From: Thermoproteota archaeon
GTDB lineage: Archaea; Korarchaeota; Korarchaeia; Korarchaeales; Korarchaeaceae
Assembly: GCA_003661265.1 (NCBI GenBank)
Contig: QMVU01000026.1
Span: 1-8,884, forward strand
DNA: 8,884 nt
Reading direction: 5' to 3'
The first letter of the stretch is position 1. Every line of letters starts with the position of its first letter. The notes beneath the pieces are model-generated. The model was not told the origin of the DNA and did no database searches. It was given only the letters and a program-made list of their open reading frames with translations. The position numbers and the translations under genes were made by a program. This document shows, one piece after another, positions 7,244 to 8,884 of the stretch.

Positions 7244-7263
7244 CTACTCACCTACCCGTTTTT

Positions 7264-7308
7264 CCTCCTGAGATGATTGTTAGGTAAACTATTAGGGACA
7301 ATTTTTAT
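7264..7308 (-). promoter_or_regulatory. Possible thpR promoter and leader with AGGAGG site
   Basis: The 75 bp gap between cas6 and thpR carries ATAAAAAT on the - strand (7308-7301), a TATA-like element about 60 bp before the GTG. It predicts a transcript start near 7278. AGGAGG (7269-7264) falls in that leader but lies 20 nt from the GTG, with GGTGA (7252-7248) nearer. This implies that thpR can be transcribed apart from cas6. Confidence 0.35.
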
Positions 7309-7318
7309 CCTTTAAATG

Positions 7319-8128
7319 TCATTTAGGCTCTACCTTTATCCTTCCAAAGCCAACACTATTCCCTAGACCTACGCCAACATATTCTCCGAACCTAAGCAGC
7401 GTCCAAGAAATTTTAAGCAACCTCTCATGTTCGCTCTCTGCCCATCCAGGATGTAATACGTGCTTATAGTTAGTCCATCCAAGGAAACCGACGGTGTTCC
7501 TCCCATCTGGAAGTCTCAGGGGTTTTGATGTGCATAGCTCATATCCTGTCTCGGCAAAACTTAGAGTAGCCCATCTTCTAAACTGTCTTGGGTTTATATC
7601 AGATGATGGATTAAATTTCCTCCAATTTGTGGCTAGAGATTGGAATATGAATCCGGCGGCAGGGAAAAGAGTGCAGTATGGTGATTGGGATTTATGGAAA
7701 CATGTTGGAGATAGGAAGTATATCCTGAAGTTTCTATGGGACTCTTCCTTCAGCTCCGAGAAATCCACCTCGTTTACTCTCATATCAGATATGTCAAACG
7801 TTATTCCTCCAAGAGAAAGCTTTGGATTTCTAAAAATCCATGAACGCATTATTTTCGGCAGCTTCTCTGAATTGCTGATTATCTTGATGTAATATGGGGA
7901 ACCTCTCGTCACGTTAATGTCTTGAGAGCCGCACCTGTAGTCTATAGAATCGCTCTCCAAGATACTAGTAACGTGAATATGAAACGTACCTGACCTAATG
8001 GAGCGAGCTAAGAACGGTTCTACCGATGCTATTGCCTTCAGAATAGCTGATCTAACGCCAACACCAGAAAAGGGAAGCAACCCATCAGCCATTGAGATAA
8101 GAGAGAGCTTAATCGTGAAAAGTCTCAT
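7319..8128 (-). CDS. cas6: CRISPR-associated endoribonuclease Cas6
   Basis: A 269-residue RAMP protein that would cut CRISPR precursor RNA within its repeats, leaving a 5'-OH and a 2',3'-cyclic phosphate. From the ATG at 8128, the first ferredoxin-like half starts MRLFTIKLSL and LPFSGVGVRSAILKAI. The second half has FRIYFLSPTCF (134-144) and FQSLATNWRKF (162-172), a typical Cas6 C-terminal pattern. GFLGWTNYK (214-222) follows, and the protein ends with the glycine-rich loop VGVGLGNSVGFGRIKV (251-266). The frame extends to a GTG at 8146, which overlaps its own AGGTG site. A TTG at 8134 lies 9 nt after that site, and the ATG lies about 24 bp from a TATA-like box, which would suit a leaderless message; I chose the ATG. 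The position after the first helix where Pyrococcus Cas6 has its catalytic His reads SIRS; His50 or His52 are nearby alternatives. No array or other cas gene is in the window. Confidence 0.87.
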   Translation of the reverse strand: MRLFTIKLSLISMADGLLPFSGVGVRSAILKAIASVEPFLARSIRSGTFHIHVTSILESDSIDYRCGSQDINVTRGSPYYIKIISNSEKLPKIMRSWIFRNPKLSLGGITFDISDMRVNEVDFSELKEESHRNFRIYFLSPTCFHKSQSPYCTLFPAAGFIFQSLATNWRKFNPSSDINPRQFRRWATLSFAETGYELCTSKPLRLPDGRNTVGFLGWTNYKHVLHPGWAESEHERLLKISWTLLRFGEYVGVGLGNSVGFGRIKVEPK

Positions 8129-8147
8129 AGTCAAGTTTGAACACACC

Positions 8148-8155
8148 TTTTATTT
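8148..8155. promoter_or_regulatory. Shared TATA-like element between divergent cas6 and UPF0200 genes
   Basis: TTTTATTT on the + strand reads AAATAAAA on the - strand. Its centre is about 23.5 bp from the cas6 ATG (8128, - strand) and about 22.5 bp from an ATG at 8174 on the + strand. It could drive divergent transcription, giving a leaderless cas6 message and a short leader before the UPF0200 gene. Evidence is position and composition only. Confidence 0.35.
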
Positions 8156-8173
8156 GCCCTTAAGTTAACTAGT

Positions 8174-8230
8174 ATGGATAAGGTAGAAAAAAGTGATAAG
8201 TACTTCCCCATCATTGGAGGATCGGATTGA
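8174..8230 (+). other. 18-codon mini-ORF, possible leader peptide
   Basis: ATG at 8174 opens an 18-residue frame, MDKVEKSDKYFPIIGGSD, whose TGA stop (8228-8230) overlaps the TTG start of the UPF0200 gene (8227-8229) as TTGA. No Shine-Dalgarno site precedes it, but the TATA-like box about 22 bp upstream would allow a leaderless start. Such a stop-start overlap is typical of translational coupling, but an ORF this short is easily chance. Confidence 0.25.
8216..8220 (+). promoter_or_regulatory. Ribosome binding site deciding the TTG start of the UPF0200 gene
   Basis: GGAGG lies exactly 6 nt before TTG at 8227, the same arrangement as for the SAM hydrolase gene. No in-frame ATG exists near the start of the conserved domain, so this site fixes the start. 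Confidence 0.8.
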
Positions 8231-8841
8231 AGCTTAAGTGTGAGCCAAAGTTTAGATATGTCCTTCTTGTAGGACTTCCCGGTTCAGGTAAGGATGTTGT
8301 AGCTAAGATCCTTGAGGAAAAATGCGGCTATAAGGTGATAGTAATGAGCGAAGTAGTCAGAGAGAAAGTGCTGGAAATGGGATTGTCAGAGACCAGGGAG
8401 AATTTCAGGAAAGTAGGTCTTGAGCTTAGAAAAAGATTGGGACCAGCTGCTGTTGCCCTTTTATGTATAGAGAAAGCTAAAGAGCTCGAGAAAATCCAAA
8501 AACCTGCCGGTTTCGTGATAAACGGTATAAGGAACATTGAAGAGATCGACGCGTTCAAGGAGAAATTTGGAGACTCCGTAATTACTTTAGCTATTCTTGC
8601 GTCTAAGAGGATTAGATTTGACAGAATTAGAAAAAGAGGAAGGAAAGGCTTTGACCTAATTCATAGAGTCAGACCTATGACGTACGAGGATTTCCTAAGA
8701 GAAGACAGGGAGGAAATACAGCTATTCGATATGGGAAATGCCATTGCATGGGCCGATGTATTCATCGTTAATGATGGTACCTTGCAGGAGTTGGAAGATA
8801 AGGTCTTATCCGCGGTAATGAGAGGTTATGAAGTAGGTTAG
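8227..8841 (+). CDS. UPF0200-family P-loop kinase-like protein (dephospho-CoA kinase-like)
   Basis: A 204-residue cytoplasmic P-loop NTPase resembling the archaeal UPF0200 family, distant relatives of dephospho-CoA and nucleoside monophosphate kinases. The Walker A motif is GLPGSGKD (16-23). VMSEVVREKVLEMGL (39-53) and ELRKRLGPAAVALLCIEK (66-83) are family-typical. FVINGIRNIEEIDAF (96-110) resembles the conserved DGIR segment, and a basic lid-like stretch RFDRIRKRGRKG (130-141) leads to EDFLREDREE (154-163). ADVFIVNDGTLQELE (176-190) closes the nucleotide fold. It looks slightly longer than usual, with about ten extra N-terminal residues and a small insertion near 142-152. The substrate is unknown and I do not assign a kinase reaction. 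The gene is divergent from cas6 and is followed after 3 bp by another gene, so it heads a + strand operon. Confidence 0.85.
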   Translation: MKLKCEPKFRYVLLVGLPGSGKDVVAKILEEKCGYKVIVMSEVVREKVLEMGLSETRENFRKVGLELRKRLGPAAVALLCIEKAKELEKIQKPAGFVINGIRNIEEIDAFKEKFGDSVITLAILASKRIRFDRIRKRGRKGFDLIHRVRPMTYEDFLREDREEIQLFDMGNAIAWADVFIVNDGTLQELEDKVLSAVMRGYEVG

Positions 8842-8844
8842 GCT

Positions 8845-8884
8845 ATGATACAGATCTCCACCTTAAACCCAGTCTCTCAGCTTC
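8845..8884 (+). CDS. Start of a further gene, 3' truncated by the window; possibly UPF0201
   Basis: ATG at 8845 begins MIQISTLNPVSQL, still open at the window end and 3 bp after the UPF0200 stop. The spacing indicates an operon. In some archaea a UPF0201 gene (a small predicted RNA-binding protein) sits beside UPF0200, and the alternating hydrophobic start followed by N-P is compatible with that. Thirteen residues are too few for identification, so this rests mainly on gene order recalled from other archaea. Confidence 0.4.
   Translation, partial: MIQISTLNPVSQL

Noticed and set aside
7231..7251. A six-codon GTG frame overlapping the thpR start, 12 nt after AGGAGG, as a leader peptide.
   Set aside because: Too short and too poorly spaced to separate from chance.
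7494..7892. A 132-residue open frame on the + strand opposite cas6.
   Set aside because: It lies wholly antisense to a recognisable Cas6, has no family motif and no ribosome site that I can see.
8159..8173. Three overlapping 6 bp palindromes (CTTAAG, GTTAAC, ACTAGT) in the divergent promoter region.
   Set aside because: Short palindromes are expected in AT-rich DNA, and they do not form one larger symmetric operator.
8147..8226. A CRISPR leader or repeat next to cas6.
   Set aside because: The 80 bp gap contains no repeated unit, and none of the short gaps in the window holds a direct repeat array.

Overview
The window most likely comes from a thermophilic archaeon, probably in the TACK group (a Korarchaeum-like or crenarchaeal relative). 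The evidence is the set of protein families: an archaeal NOL1/NOP2/Sun tRNA/rRNA methyltransferase, a stand-alone PUA-like partner, archaeal PEP synthase, a p-stomatin/NfeD-protease pair, ThpR, Cas6 and a UPF0200 kinase-like protein. Other support is TATA-like boxes about 25 bp before several genes, GGAGG Shine-Dalgarno sites, frequent GTG and TTG starts, and AGA/AGG/ATA-rich codon use. The lineage is inference; no rRNA or other marker gene is present.

Layout. At the left end, two + strand genes (2-820, partial; 825-1268) encode an RNA m5C methyltransferase and a small PUA-like RNA-binding protein, which looks like a split RsmF-type enzyme. They converge, with only 3 bp between stops, on a long - strand block. 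That block is transcribed right to left: cas6 (8128-7319), thpR (7243-6668), a membrane NfeD/ClpP-class serine protease (6637-5423), an SPFH/stomatin protein (5374-4493), SAM hydroxide adenosyltransferase (4482-3661) and ppsA (3629-1272). The last three are nearly contiguous and probably co-translated. TATA-like elements before thpR, NfeD and SPFH suggest internal promoters. At the right end, transcribed divergently from cas6, lies a UPF0200 P-loop protein (8227-8841), followed after 3 bp by the start of another gene that runs off the window.

How the genes may work together. NfeD and SPFH are a known protease/scaffold pair at the membrane. Cas6 leaves 2',3'-cyclic phosphate RNA ends, and ThpR, encoded next downstream on the same strand, opens exactly that kind of end. 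No CRISPR array or other cas gene is visible, so Cas6 is either an orphan or served by arrays elsewhere. This Cas6-ThpR neighbourhood is the most interesting feature here, but the functional link is a hypothesis. The remaining genes look like ordinary archaeal RNA-modification, central-metabolism and nucleotide-turnover functions. No stretch over 300 bp lacks a gene, and I see no tRNA, rRNA, insertion sequence or CRISPR array.
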